Shown: positions 18,801 through 26,822, counted from the stretch's first letter. The stretch: DNA of 64,000 nt from Corallococcus silvisoli (GCF_009909145.1 NZ_JAAAPJ010000018.1:1-64000); one strand, 5' to 3'. Program-made: numbers and translations. Notes: generated from the letters alone by a model not told the origin.

Positions 18801-21800
18801 GAAGGCCAGCTCCGGCTGCCGCAGGTGCGCCAGGTGCACCTGGGCCGCGTAGCGCAGCGCCTGCACCCGCCCCGCGTCATCGCGCGCCACTTCGGAGAGC
18901 ACATCCAGCGTCGCCACCAGCTTGCGGTGCTCCTTGGTGCGCTCGTACGCGGGAATCAGCGCGCGCGCCGCCGCCTCGCGCGACGGGCCCGAGGCCAGCA
19001 TCGCCTCCAGCGCCGCGAGCGCGTCCGGATCCGACGGGCGCTGCCGCAGCAGGTCCGCGTAGCTCTGCACCGCCTCCGCGCTGCCGTCCTGCGACCCCTG
19101 CAACAGCTGCGCGCGGCGCAGCTTCAGCCGCGACACGTGGTCCGCGTCCCCCGCCGTCTCCGCCAGGCCAATCATCCGCGCCAGGGTGTCCCCCAGCTCG
19201 CGGCTCATGCCCGCCTTCTCGTAGAGCTCCGCCAGGCGCGACAGGTGCCGGCCCTCCTCGCCACCGTGGGTGATGGCGGACTGGAGCGCTTCCGCGGCCT
19301 GCTGCGGCCGGCCCAGCTCGACGTTGAGGTCCACGAGGCGCAGGAGCAGCTCCAACCGCTCCGGGCCCCGCGTGGCGTGGATGCGCTTGCGCAGCAGCGT
19401 CTCCGCGTCCGCCGACCGGCCCGCGCGCCCATACAGCCGCACGAGGCGCTGGAGCACCTGCGGCGACTCGGGCGAGCGCGACAGCGCGGCCTCCAGCGCG
19501 GTGATGGCCTCCGCCGCCATCCCACCCTCCTCCGCCAGCACCGACGCCTCGGAGAGCAGCTGCACGGCCAGGACCGGATCCTCGGACTCCGTGGCGAGCG
19601 TGCGCAGCACCCGGCCCAGCTCGGCGTGCGCGGACAGGTCGCGCGCGAGGCGCGCCGTCTCCGCGCGGCCCGACTCATCCTTGGGCTCCTCGCGCACCAT
19701 GCGCAGCCGCGTATCGAACGCGGCGCGGCTGTCCGCGAGCTGCTTCTCGTGGATGCCGGCCAGCACGGTCAGCAAGCGCTTGCGCGTCGGCGCGTCCGTC
19801 GTGGAGTCCAGCTGCTGCTGGAGCGCGGCCACCTGCCGCTGATGATCACCCGTGCGACCGTAGTGGTTCGCCAGCGCCTCGGTCAGCTCGGGCGTGCGCA
19901 CGCCGCCAGCCGCGAGCCGCTCCAGCCCCCCCACCACCACGCCGGTGGACACGTTCTCCGCCAGCAGCGCCAGGAACAGGTCCGCCGCGTCCTCCTGGCG
20001 GTTCAGGCGCTCCGCGTACAGCTTCGCCTGCCGCGCGGTCCACTCGTTGCGCTCCAGCTGCGACTCGGACAGCGTCGACAGCTTGCCCGCCAGGGTCGCC
20101 GCCTCGTCGAACTTCGACAGCGCCACGCACAGCGCCTGCAACCGCTGCAAGGCCTGGGTGTCCTCGGGTGCCAGCTGCACCCACTGGCGCACCAGCGGCT
20201 CCAGCTCCACGGGCGACGCACCGGACGCTTCACGCCGCGCGATGTCCGTCTCCAGCCGCGTCTTCGGATCATCCGCGAGCGCGGCGACCGCCTGCAGCGA
20301 CTTCACCGCTTCGCTCGCCGCGGAGTCTCCCGGCACGCGCGAGAGCACCTCGCGCCACGCGGCCTCCGCGCGCACGGGATCCGCCAGCGGCCCCTGGAGC
20401 AGCTGCGCCAGGTGCCGCCACAGCGCCACCGCCACGGCCGGGGGCGTCGCCCCCTGCGCGGCACGCAGCAGCGCGTGCGCCAGCGCTGGCTGGGCGTTGG
20501 CCTTCTCCGCGTGCTCCACCACCGTGTTGAGCAGCAGCGGCCGTCCCGGCTCCAGCTCCAGCGCGCGCGCCAGCACCTCGAAGGCACCGCGCGCGTTCTC
20601 CTGCTCCTCGAACATCAGCGCCAGCGCCTCACAGAACGCCACGCGCTCGGCGCGCGGACGCGGCGCGAGCATGGCCAGCTCCAGGAGCGGCAGCACTTCG
20701 TCCAACTTCTCGTCCTCCGCCAGCAGGCGCGACAGTTGGAAGGCCGCGAGCGCGTTGGTGGGCTCCAGCTTCAGCGCCGCCTCCAGGTGCGCGCGCGACG
20801 CGTCCGCGTCCTGCAGCTGCTGCATGCACAGGTCCGCCAACCGCAGGCGCAGGCTCGCCTGCTGCGAGCGGTCCTTCACCGTTCCCAGGTAGCGCTCCAG
20901 CGTGGCCACCGCGTCCGCGTAGCGCTCCTGGCCCAGCATCAGCTCCGCGGCGAGGCTGGCCGCGTCCGCACGCGACGCGTCCGCCGCCACGGCCCTCTCG
21001 AAGGCGGCCAGCGCCCCGGCGGAGTCGTTCATCCGCCCCAGCTTCAGCGTGCCCACGCGCAGCCACAGGTCCACCTGCGCCGTGCGGTCCTTCGCCTCGC
21101 CCGCCATCGCCTCCAGCTGCGCGATGGCCGGCCCGTGGTCACCCGCGCGCGCCGCCATCCGCTCGATGAGCGTGAGCGCTTCGGGCATGCCCGGCCACAA
21201 CAGGAAGCAGCGATCCAACGCCTCCTTCACCTTCGCGGTGGACCCCGGGTCGTACCAGGCGAACAGCTTCGCCACGAGCAGCGACAGGCGCGCGGCGCTC
21301 TTGCGGTCGCGCTCCTCCAGCGACATGCCGCGCAGCATGCGCACCTTGTCGCGCCACACCTGCTCGAAGCGCTGCATCGCCCGCGTGGCCTTCTCCGCGC
21401 GCGCGTTCTGCGGGTCCAGCTCGCGCGCCACGTCCAGCACCTGCTGCGCCAGCGCGTGCTCGGTGGGGTCATCCACCAGCCGCTCCGCGAGCGCGGCGTA
21501 CTCCTCCGCCATCCCCGCGTCGCCCAGCGCCGCGCGCTCGCGCTGCAGCGCCTCGAAGGCCGGCTGGAAGCGCTCCTCGGACAACAACAGCTGGCGCACC
21601 CGCCGGAACGTCGCGCGGTCCGGCTTCACCCGCGCCGCGCGCTGCAGGCACAGCACCGCGCGATCGCGACGGAAGAGCTTCTGCTCGTACAGGTCCGCGG
21701 CCTTCAGGTAGTGGCCCGCGCTCTCCTCCCCCTGCGTGGCGGCGCCCAGCCGCTCCAGCACGTCCACCAGCGACGACGAGTCCTGGCGGATCTCATGCAG

Positions 21801-22088
21801 TCGCTTGAGACCTCGCAACGCGGGCATCGGGTCCCTGGCCACCAGCAGCGCCCGCTTGAGCAGATCCTCCGCGCGCGGCGCGTTGCGCTGCCGCTCGTGA
21901 GCGAGCTCCGCCGCGCGGCAGAGCAGGCGAGTCGCCTCGTCCGTGGGCACGTCCCGCGAGCGCCCCTCGTACAGACGGATCAGCTCCTCGACCCGGCCCG
22001 TCTTCTCCAGGGCCGCTTCGGTCTCGACGAAGGAACGGTCATCGGTCACACGCAGCGTGGGACGCGCAGGGGTGGAAGGCTGTTCCAT
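9813..22088 (-). CDS. gltI: Giant TPR protein GltI/AgmK of the gliding machinery
   Basis: 4091 residues from ATG 22088 (MEQPSTPARP). A frame extension to 22175 lacks support. There is no signal peptide, fitting a cytoplasmic protein. Almost the whole length is a solenoid of TPR/HAT-like helical repeats with recurring patterns such as ALxLYRxVLExxPxHxxAxxALE and RWxELAxVLExR, grouped in modules of roughly 100 residues. The last 400 residues are different: a globular, non-repetitive domain (from about PLTDRLWQTALFHPKVRG to the end) with HVNHYRYVARLFG and GRTLALARPELAF. M. xanthus AgmK is similarly near 4000 residues and is required for A-motility, where it is thought to scaffold the cytoplasmic side of the motor complex. 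It sits 107 bp after the unnamed RGG/TPR gene and 136 bp before gltJ. Confidence 0.92.
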   Translation of the reverse strand: MEQPSTPARPTLRVTDDRSFVETEAALEKTGRVEELIRLYEGRSRDVPTDEATRLLCRAAELAHERQRNAPRAEDLLKRALLVARDPMPALRGLKRLHEIRQDSSSLVDVLERLGAATQGEESAGHYLKAADLYEQKLFRRDRAVLCLQRAARVKPDRATFRRVRQLLLSEERFQPAFEALQRERAALGDAGMAEEYAALAERLVDDPTEHALAQQVLDVARELDPQNARAEKATRAMQRFEQVWRDKVRMLRGMSLEERDRKSAARLSLLVAKLFAWYDPGSTAKVKEALDRCFLLWPGMPEALTLIERMAARAGDHGPAIAQLEAMAGEAKDRTAQVDLWLRVGTLKLGRMNDSAGALAAFERAVAADASRADAASLAAELMLGQERYADAVATLERYLGTVKDRSQQASLRLRLADLCMQQLQDADASRAHLEAALKLEPTNALAAFQLSRLLAEDEKLDEVLPLLELAMLAPRPRAERVAFCEALALMFEEQENARGAFEVLARALELEPGRPLLLNTVVEHAEKANAQPALAHALLRAAQGATPPAVAVALWRHLAQLLQGPLADPVRAEAAWREVLSRVPGDSAASEAVKSLQAVAALADDPKTRLETDIARREASGASPVELEPLVRQWVQLAPEDTQALQRLQALCVALSKFDEAATLAGKLSTLSESQLERNEWTARQAKLYAERLNRQEDAADLFLALLAENVSTGVVVGGLERLAAGGVRTPELTEALANHYGRTGDHQRQVAALQQQLDSTTDAPTRKRLLTVLAGIHEKQLADSRAAFDTRLRMVREEPKDESGRAETARLARDLSAHAELGRVLRTLATESEDPVLAVQLLSEASVLAEEGGMAAEAITALEAALSRSPESPQVLQRLVRLYGRAGRSADAETLLRKRIHATRGPERLELLLRLVDLNVELGRPQQAAEALQSAITHGGEEGRHLSRLAELYEKAGMSRELGDTLARMIGLAETAGDADHVSRLKLRRAQLLQGSQDGSAEAVQSYADLLRQRPSDPDALAALEAMLASGPSREAAARALIPAYERTKEHRKLVATLDVLSEVARDDAGRVQALRYAAQVHLAHLRQPELAFASLARAMRLAPADAGLRAAARQAAEDADSVDSFAEILVELTEEGDIGQSRAALLRELAEVQEKKLDDRPGAVKALRALLELEPGNLDSLRALQRLHRAGEEWAALAEVLEKLAAATQEPADQLVCLREAALLHEAKLTDKESAASAWRAIAERDPAQREAATALDRLYTDLNRPKDLAWTLALRRNQEGQSPQGREVSFRLAELLRTVLDDANAALGLYKRILTEDPGHPGARAALEAWVKAAVPTSGAALEVLDKVLAQVGDHARRVALRETRMESALTVEKIILAGEIRRIYERDMQQPSLAFMASVKAFANGLDREGVRPDLERLARETGSHEVLAEIYESAAVDLTSGDPVALDLLRRAAELREGLDQPEEATRLWKNLLADAPQDRQALEALSRLYEKGQNAKSLSEVYARQSQLATDPETRLGLLLKAGEAYASAGEDAKAIEVLRSALALSKVPEGLLALDKLYAKTRRFVEQADVLDQLAELAPDEPGRRAYLLRRAQLLEKEVGPSEALPVYRRLLELSPGDNQVVAGLERLLAHDSPRLEAARLLEPVYRGLNDTRKLVDVLEVLLPGVPPEKRLERLQEIAILREGLGQTSLAFVARLRAFNEQPSEAGVRDELERLAADSGSFEEVAAAYEDQLERDPAEPLAGDLWRRLAAIYDNRLKRYDLAVRALEQVSRRDPMNKPVLEAIARVHRRTGAHRELALVMRRQVAAEVNPSSQINLLFELAHLAEETLADKSLAAQAYREVLERRPENANALKLLGRVLADMERWAELAQHVEREIQMADARDAQEEASDLRVRLGRLKVSRLDDPRGALELYQAVLARRAGHPGAVGALEELARSDSPLRGAAASALEPIFASVGNHLKQVEMLESRASAEAVPQERAALLRRIAEIYASALENAEMAFLSATRALRELPEDPRSLELCVSLVDKAEAPEELCAVLAEVAPKASDAARAELYRALARLQVDLGEPAEALQSWKRVLELKPTDNEALDGTARLVASQGRPSELLEVLRRQLALSEEPSRRAAVLHQIGALQEEQLKDPLGALATFRRLLELQPDDAVALSRMDGLCQKQERWPELADVLARRIALMPPEEGLELKFRLATVRESKLLDKTGALSLYGEVLAVQPNHPGAVGRMEALVAREPQNLLAVETLLRAFRASGDVMRLAQLIETRVGVSPDAIERKQLLGELATLRETQGEGELAFLALYRGFKEDPNDSEVRRRLENATDVAGSYDELVVLYEEALPRIAEAADAAQVCLKLGQVLETRLRDPDRAVSYFERARTLHASVQERSLVALDRLYLHLEAWPELAGVMEALATGAANPVDKIGFLFRLGQLYQERMDSPDRAAGAYEAILALDPGHLASARLLEGIYEGAGASEKLYGILKLQADKVSGSERDRVLGKMAQVSAEGLSDLGRSIELYRELLAKNPRNEQVFSALESLYERADRPQELRELLEGRLAHTLDPREVVRLNERLGRVVYRLLKQPDAAVPYFKAALDRDARHRGVLDTLRELYDETGQREELVGVLRRLIPLQENSDGVKALRLRMAEVLAGMGRREESLDAARRALEVEPHVVSDLERVYALSVSLRAWNDAVRALELKVQVHLATEERDPAIAAYFTVAELWEGQGGKPELSAGALEKVLELDPANRTAYERVCTLYRTHNDWRAYATVMDRYMPNLVTDEEKLAALREIARVQEERLGQKDVAFLALCRALQLDATEDALREEVERLADETGSHEELAAVYEEVADELPRGPLAERLYATLARIHDTRLDDPQAAEAAFRKILEFDPTNATALDGLAAVFQRRGRDREYVVALEQKLEAAGSIEARKGILKEIARVWDETLEDPTEAASALLRALELEPDLETLGVLTRLYRRGNAFRDVTTTLLRARDLAASNEERARIQVEVATVYERDLKDDESAVSAFRMALEFDPVNREALESLERLHTRLDQPADLLAIYERMLELSQDYREKVRVLFRSATIWEDTYQNPANADACVEGVLSIDPQNVPAIKSLIRLRRAQARWEDLILAYERQLALATSPQEQAELYVEIGNVQYQQLKVVDRAVNSYHAALATDPESRQALHALGNLYERSGNWPFALEMLQKEAEVVGSNPAAVELWHRLGKINEDMLSDMSSARNAYQQALAIDPGHLPTIRALKGIQEQEKDWGGYEQTLLQEAQQTDDPAAKARALLDVARYHAETREDRETATPYWEETLKHVPDSLEAARPLADVYIAREDWSSAERMLDIVTRKMAEKAMAEKDAAIAQDLCRQLYRLGYVTEKLGRRDKALASYEKAYGLDATYLPSLEGYGNLLVQAKRYEDALKVFQTILIHHREELTDLEVVEVYWQLGDVHAALGQTDRAQNHFEKALAIDPQHEPTLRALVTLMDKAGRYEKSAELRQDLVNSLEGEAKVKVYLELGRIARDELHDPYMAIDAFTGALKVQPEAPEVMDALYRLLRETRQGQKAADVLGRMLSLSALTSEPHKAKRVWFALGEIRRDELKDVEGATQAFNAALDLDHRFVEAFSALEAMLGGARQWKVLEENYTRMLARLPKTPDTHPARMTLWRALGDLYLQVLKHPEGAVAAYGVAAKGLPDDASIQELFAEVAGQMPGREEEAIVALRRALPHTENARKVVGHLVRLSAVRKDYDAAWLAAQAVSGLLGEAGEDEQEILTKLGPYAKKKELAQRPLTDRLWQTALFHPKVRGPLSELLGLLFEKAGHLYAVPFPQYQLVPKRHRIDVATAQEYHVNHYRYVARLFGMEAVELYSPFLVATRERLAKRSNEPAPEPLVNVDLLQTHPACVRVGGKYFAEQGQKEVYYLLGRTLALARPELAFSQRVAPERLEAVVQAALSLVVGNVRFTVDPRLVDAERQLLQKSLSEPDRAALAKVARAYLPTATPQDVRTWLEGAELTASRAGLFAAGELEPVRRMVQGETGSSFRVVPRTKLRELLVFATSEDLHELRVAVGTHVEVQVRK

Positions 22089-22195
22089 GATGCTCGTTGG
22101 CCAAGGGGGGGAATGAAACGAGGGCGCCAGCGGCCGGAGTGTACCGGCCGCGGGCGCCCCCGGGCAATCAAGCAAAACCCGTCAAACGGCGGGAA

Positions 22196-24100
22196 TTATT
22201 GGCTTTCTTGCTCGCCAGCCGAGGAGGCATTTTCCGTCGGCGTCGCCGCGGAGTCCGCGTCGTCACCGGCGTCCGACTTGCTGTCCGCGGGGGGCGTGGC
22301 GGGGGCTTCCGGAAGGGCCTTGGCCCGCTCCAGACCCGCGCTGTCGTTGAGCTGCGTGTACAGGGCGACGGCCTTGTCCCGCTGCTGCAGCTCCTCCGCG
22401 AGCTGCGCGGCGCGGGGCAGGTCCCCGAGCTTCTCGTACAGGGGAAGCGCCTTGTCCTTGCGGCCCGCCTGCGTCCACGTCTCCGCGGCGGCGGCGGTGT
22501 CGCCCAGCAGCTCCAGCCAGCGGGCGCGGCCAGCCGGCTTCTGCTCCTGTTCGGCGCGGGCCAGCTCGCGCTGCGCGAGCTCCTTGGCCTCGTCCTCCAG
22601 CGTGAGCCGCTGCATGAAGTGGAACGCCTTGGGCGGCGGCAGGGGGCTCAGCACCTCCACGGCCTCGCGCCGCTGGCCCACGGCCACCAGCAGGGTCGCC
22701 GCGCCCAGCCGGTCGCCACGCTCCACCAGGGCCTTCACCTCCATGCCCCGGATGCGGTTGGCGCTGGCCATGTCCCGGGCACGCTCGTACGCCTTGCGCG
22801 CCAGGGTCAGCTTGTTCGCGCGCTCGTACGCGAGCGCCGCCTGGTCGAACTGACGCGCGCGCTCGTACAGGCGGGCGACGTTCTCGAAGTCGGCCTTGGC
22901 GACGTAGTGCTCCATGAGCAGCTCGTACGCACCGGCCTTCTCCAGCGTGGGGCCGATCTGCTCCGCGGGCAGCGTGCCCACGAGCCGGCGGGCCGCGTCG
23001 TTGTCCTGGCCGGACAGCGCCGTGCGCAGCGCGCTCTTCAGGTCCCCGCCCGCCTCGAACAGGCGGGTGGCGTCGGCGAAGCCGTTGTTGCGCTCGTGCA
23101 GCCGCGCCGCGTCGCGCGTGCGGCCCATGGCCTCCAGCTGCGTCGCCTGCTCCTTCCAGTCGCCCGTCAGCTCCGGCATCGGCGCGCGCTCGGGGCGCTC
23201 ACCGCGAGGAGGACGCTCGCCACGCTCCGGACGGTCGCCCCGGGGCGGACGCTCGCGCCGCTCACCGGCCGCGCCCGCTTCCGAGCGCTCGCCGCGAGGA
23301 GGACGCTCCCCGCGGGGAGGACGCTCGCCACGCTCCCGGCGCTCGCCAGGACCGCCGCGCTCCGGACGGTCGGAGCGCTCGCGGCGCTCCTCGCTCCGGG
23401 CAGGCGCCTCGGGCTCCGGCGACGGCTCGCGACCGCTCAGGGCGAAGGCCGACTGGGAACGCTCGGAGTCGCCAGCGGCGCGCCAGACGCGGCCCACCAG
23501 CGCCATCACGTCCACCCAGGCCGCGTGCTTCTCCTTCGCGGGATCCACGGCCGGAGCCGCGGGGGCGGCCTCGGCGGGCGCCCCCCCTTCGGCCGGCGCG
23601 GCGCCCTCGCCAGCACCTTCCGCGGCCGGAGCCTCGGAGGGAGCGGCGGCTTCCGTCGATGCGGCGGCTTCCGGAGCCGCGGCCTCGGCGCCCGCTTCCG
23701 GCAGGGCCGGCTTCGGCTGGCGCTGCACGCGAAGGAGCGTGGTGATGAGGCGACCGCGCGTGTTGAGGTCCAGGTCGTCCAGCGACTTGAGGTTCATGGG
23801 CCGCAGCGAGCGGACGATGGCCTCCAGCGGACCCTTTTCGGCGGGGAAGTCGTTCTTGGAGAGCGCCTTCTCCAGCACGCTCAACTCGGCGATGACGCGC
23901 TGGCCGGGCCCCACCGGGCCCGCGTCGCGATCACGGCCACGGCCTTCTCCCCGGCCGCGTCCTTCACCCCGGCCACCGCCAGGGCCACCCCGGCCACCGA
24001 AGCCGCCCGGTCCATCACGGCGAGGCCCCTGGCCCGGCGCGCCCCCATTCGGACCGCGTCCACCCGGACGCGATCCACCGCTTCCATTCTCCTGAGCCAC
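22196..24100 (-). CDS. Unnamed glt-operon protein: RGG-rich N-terminus, ERPPRG repeats, TPR-like helices
   Basis: 634 residues from a GTG at 24100, 12 bases after the gltH stop, with GGGAG about seven bases upstream. Residues 1-65 are almost entirely Gly, Arg and Pro with RGG-box motifs (GGFGGRGGPGGGRGEGRGRG). A helical region follows (about 66-125), then an Ala/Glu linker. Next comes a second low-complexity block (about 225-310) of repeated GERPPRGERPPRG-type units. The C-terminal half is TPR-like (ARLYERARQFDQAALAYERANKLTLARKAYERARD) and ends in an Ala/Asp/Ser tail. No signal peptide, so cytoplasmic. It lies inside the motility operon but has no glt letter that I know. RGG boxes often bind RNA or drive condensation, so a condensing or scaffolding role is conceivable but unproven. 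Confidence 0.75.
   Translation of the reverse strand: MAQENGSGGSRPGGRGPNGGAPGQGPRRDGPGGFGGRGGPGGGRGEGRGRGEGRGRDRDAGPVGPGQRVIAELSVLEKALSKNDFPAEKGPLEAIVRSLRPMNLKSLDDLDLNTRGRLITTLLRVQRQPKPALPEAGAEAAAPEAAASTEAAAPSEAPAAEGAGEGAAPAEGGAPAEAAPAAPAVDPAKEKHAAWVDVMALVGRVWRAAGDSERSQSAFALSGREPSPEPEAPARSEERRERSDRPERGGPGERRERGERPPRGERPPRGERSEAGAAGERRERPPRGDRPERGERPPRGERPERAPMPELTGDWKEQATQLEAMGRTRDAARLHERNNGFADATRLFEAGGDLKSALRTALSGQDNDAARRLVGTLPAEQIGPTLEKAGAYELLMEHYVAKADFENVARLYERARQFDQAALAYERANKLTLARKAYERARDMASANRIRGMEVKALVERGDRLGAATLLVAVGQRREAVEVLSPLPPPKAFHFMQRLTLEDEAKELAQRELARAEQEQKPAGRARWLELLGDTAAAAETWTQAGRKDKALPLYEKLGDLPRAAQLAEELQQRDKAVALYTQLNDSAGLERAKALPEAPATPPADSKSDAGDDADSAATPTENASSAGEQESQ
23180..23420 (-). 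repeat. Tandem-like GC-rich repeats encoding ERPPRG units
   Basis: Imperfect repeats built on the plus-strand unit cgaggaggacgctc and variants occur many times here and encode the Glu-Arg-Pro-Pro-Arg-Gly blocks of the unnamed glt-operon protein. Unit copies are not identical, and the number may vary between strains. Confidence 0.6.
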
Positions 24101-24112
24101 GTGAATCTCCCG

Positions 24113-24754
24113 CTAGAACGCGTAGCGAATGTTGGGCGCCACCGCGAACCCGAAGGCGCCCTTGGAGGCGAGGTAGTTCCCCGTGACCTCCAGCCCCACC
24201 GAGAAGTGGCGCAGCCGCGTGTAGTACTCCACTCCGGGCCCGGCAAACACAAGAATGTCGGAATCCGGAAGGAGCTTCTTGGGAGAGAACATCGCGTACC
24301 CCGCACCCACGCGGGCGTAGATCCAGGTGCGCTTGACCTCCTGGCTGTCGGCGAAGCCCACCAGGCGGGCGCGCAGCACGGCGCCAGGCACCAGCATGGA
24401 GAAGTCACCGGAGGCCGCACCCTGCGAATAACCGACATAGTCGGACCCCGCGCGGTTCACGGCCCCCATGAAGAAGACGCCCAGCGACAGGCGCTCCCCC
24501 AGGTCGACGCCCAGCTCCACCTGGGCCATCTGTCCGGAGGAGAAGGGCCGAGGCCCCTGGGAAGCAGGCGGGTTGGCGATCCACGACGGGCCGCCGTACA
24601 CGCCGAAGTACACACCGCGCTCGACCTCGTTGAAGGTCACCGCGGGCCGGTCCTGTGTCGCATTGGAACCGGCACTGGGGGTGTCCTGCGCGCCCGCCAT
24701 CGCGGGAAGGAGGAACGCGGCGCACAGGGCGAGAGGAGCAAGGACTTTCTGCAT
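24113..24754 (-). CDS. gltH: Outer-membrane beta-barrel GltH of the gliding machinery
   Basis: 213 residues from ATG 24754, which begins a signal peptide (MQKVLAPLALCAAFLLPAMA, cleavage after AGAQ); the frame runs upstream to 24877 but that would bury the signal. The mature part has alternating amphipathic strands (VYFGVYGGPSW, VELGVDLGERLSLGVFFMG, WIYARVGAGYAMF, FSVGLEVTGNYLA) and ends RYAF with a C-terminal aromatic, as in outer-membrane barrels. In M. xanthus GltH is part of the outer-membrane platform with GltA, GltB and GltK. The other platform genes are not in this window. It lies 115 bp after gltG; the ribosome site is weak. Confidence 0.85.
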   Translation of the reverse strand: MQKVLAPLALCAAFLLPAMAGAQDTPSAGSNATQDRPAVTFNEVERGVYFGVYGGPSWIANPPASQGPRPFSSGQMAQVELGVDLGERLSLGVFFMGAVNRAGSDYVGYSQGAASGDFSMLVPGAVLRARLVGFADSQEVKRTWIYARVGAGYAMFSPKKLLPDSDILVFAGPGVEYYTRLRHFSVGLEVTGNYLASKGAFGFAVAPNIRYAF

Positions 24755-24869
24755 GGAAGGCGGCCTGGGGGATGGCGGGAATCCCGCGGGGACGGGAGGC
24801 TGAAGTGAAGAAGCGGGCAGCCCTGTCGCCAGGACCGCCCGCGAGAAACTCGGATGTGTTGATTCCAGG

Positions 24870-26822
24870 TCAGTCACCGGCCTGCTTGAAGATGAACGGA
24901 TAGGTGACGATCACGGAGCCGCCACCCTTGGGCTCCGGGAACTTCCAGGTGCGCACGCGGCCCGCGACGCAGGTCTCCAGGTCCGAGTTGCCCGCCGTGG
25001 ACTGCGCGACGTTGGACGTGGCCACCGAGCCGTTGGCGCTGATGATGAACTTCACGGACACCTTGCCGCCCAGCTTGGGGAAGCGGTTGAGCAGGCTCTC
25101 GTAGCAGTAGCGGATCTGCCCGCGGTTGCGCTGGATGACCTGGCGGATGAGCTCCTTGTCCAGCGAGCCCATGACCTCCGGATCCGAGGACGTGATGCCC
25201 ACGTCCACGCTCTGCTTGCCGCCCAGCGTGCCCACGCCGGTGCCGTAGCTGCCGCTGCCGCCACCGCGGCCCTTGGTGCCGATGCCGCCGATGCCAATGC
25301 TGTCACCGGTGCCGCCACCGCCGCCGCCGCTGCCGCGCAGCCCCAGGCCGCCGAAGCCGCCCGCGTCGCCCGTCTTGGCGCCGAACATGTTGCCCATGGC
25401 GCTCTTGAGCTCGCCGCCCAGGCCCGCCTTGCCGAAGATGGTGGAGATGCCTCCCTTGCCGCCGCCGAAGATCTTGGCGGTGAGGGCGCGCGCCTCGTCC
25501 TTCTTGTTCGGGTCGCCCTTGGTCACGGTGCGGGTGTTCGCCTTGGCCGCGTCCTTCTTGCCCATCTGGCCTTCGTCGTTGCGCGACTTCTGGGCGATCT
25601 CGCCGGACTTCTTCTCCTTCTGCTGGTTCAGCTTCTCCAGGAACTTGTTCTTCTGGGTCTCGGGGGGCTTGATGATCAGCTTCGCGATGCGCGCGTCATT
25701 GCCCGCGAGTTCGTCCGCGTACTCGTCCCCTTCCCCGCTCCGGTTCATGGAGTGGATGACGAACGCGGTGGCGATGAAGAACATCACCAGGAAGATGTTG
25801 AGCGCCGTGTAGTCGATGTTCTCGCCCACCGGCACGACGACGCGCTTGGGCACCGGTTGGAACTGCGCCTCCAGCGTGAGGCCGCCCAGGTCCACCCAGA
25901 AGAAGTCGTCCGCCTCGAGCGTCAGCGCGTAGGCGTCCCCATCCTGCGAAGCCTTGCCGGACTCCATGACGGCTTCCAGGTCCAGCGTCTCGCCCTTGCG
26001 GGTGAGCTCGCCCTTCATCTTGCGCGCGAAGCGCACGCTGAAGCCCTGGCCGTCGGTGCGCAGCACTTCGAACGCGGGGCCGCCCAGCTTGGCGTCGCCC
26101 ATCACGAAGTCCACGCCCTTGGCGCTGCCCACCGTGAAGCCCTTCTTCGCGCCGGGGGGCACGAAGAACTCGCCCACGCGCTGGTCGCCCCAGAGCAGGC
26201 GCAGCGACACGCCCTGCGGGCCGCTGGACTTGGTGCGGCGCACGGTGCGCACGCGCGGCGAGGCCTCCGCTTCCTCCGCGGGGGCCTCCGGCGCACGGGC
26301 GGTGGGCGCCACGGCGTTCTTCTGCGTGGGCGCGACGGACGCATCCATCGCCGCGGCGGGCGCGGGCGGCGCGGCGACGGGCGCCGTCACGGCGGGCGCG
26401 ACCGGAGCGGCCACGGCCTGCGCGATGGCGGCGGCGGGGACCACGGGCGCGACGGTGGGGTTCTTGTCCGTGGGCGCGTCCGCCTGCGCGACGGCGGCGG
26501 CCAGGTTCACCGCGGCCACGGCGGCCGGGTTCTCCAGGCGGATGGTGGTGCCGCCCACGCGGATCTCGTCACCGAAGGAGACCTGCCCCTTGTTGACGCG
26601 CTTGCCGTTGACGTAGGTGCCTTCGACGCTGCCCATGTCGATGATGGACATGGAGCCGTCGGCCGCGACCTCGATGACGGAGTGGATGCGGCTGACCTTC
26701 TCATCCTCCAGGCACAGGTGCGCGGAGGACAGACGGCCAATCTTGATGATGTCGCGCTCGTAGTCCTTGGAGGCGACCAGCGTGTCGCCCTTGAAGACCT
26801 TGAGTGTCAGGGGTACGGCCAT
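24870..26822 (-). CDS. gltG: Gliding motility protein GltG/PglI (FHA plus TonB-like domain)
   Basis: 650 residues from ATG 26822 (MAVPLTLKVF), with GGGAG upstream; a 12-codon longer frame is less likely. An FHA domain occupies about residues 15-95 (IIKIGRLSSAHLCLEDEKVSRIHSV with GTYVNGKRV), binding phospho-threonine in related proteins. An Ala/Pro linker and a beta-rich region follow. There is one membrane span near residues 331-356 (ALNIFLVMFFIATAFVIHSM), a charged, then Gly-rich periplasmic linker, and a C-terminal AgmX/PglI TonB-like domain (about 560-650; IRQVIQRNRGQIRYCYES). GltG is an inner-membrane subunit that, with GltJ, spans the periplasm to transmit force from the AglRQS motor. 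Its last domain is related to that of gltJ at the other end of the operon. Confidence 0.92.
   Translation of the reverse strand: MAVPLTLKVFKGDTLVASKDYERDIIKIGRLSSAHLCLEDEKVSRIHSVIEVAADGSMSIIDMGSVEGTYVNGKRVNKGQVSFGDEIRVGGTTIRLENPAAVAAVNLAAAVAQADAPTDKNPTVAPVVPAAAIAQAVAAPVAPAVTAPVAAPPAPAAAMDASVAPTQKNAVAPTARAPEAPAEEAEASPRVRTVRRTKSSGPQGVSLRLLWGDQRVGEFFVPPGAKKGFTVGSAKGVDFVMGDAKLGGPAFEVLRTDGQGFSVRFARKMKGELTRKGETLDLEAVMESGKASQDGDAYALTLEADDFFWVDLGGLTLEAQFQPVPKRVVVPVGENIDYTALNIFLVMFFIATAFVIHSMNRSGEGDEYADELAGNDARIAKLIIKPPETQKNKFLEKLNQQKEKKSGEIAQKSRNDEGQMGKKDAAKANTRTVTKGDPNKKDEARALTAKIFGGGKGGISTIFGKAGLGGELKSAMGNMFGAKTGDAGGFGGLGLRGSGGGGGGTGDSIGIGGIGTKGRGGGSGSYGTGVGTLGGKQSVDVGITSSDPEVMGSLDKELIRQVIQRNRGQIRYCYESLLNRFPKLGGKVSVKFIISANGSVATSNVAQSTAGNSDLETCVAGRVRTWKFPEPKGGGSVIVTYPFIFKQAGD

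Noticed and set aside
13455..22853. Open reading frame of 3132 residues on the plus strand opposite gltI
   Set aside because: It is antisense to the TPR-rich gltI, is Arg/His/Leu-biased, has no known motif and no ribosome site. Long antisense frames are expected where high-GC third positions avoid stops on the other strand.
23180..23420. CRISPR-like repeated DNA
   Set aside because: Repeats are short, contiguous and in frame with an ERPPRG protein segment; no spacers or cas genes.
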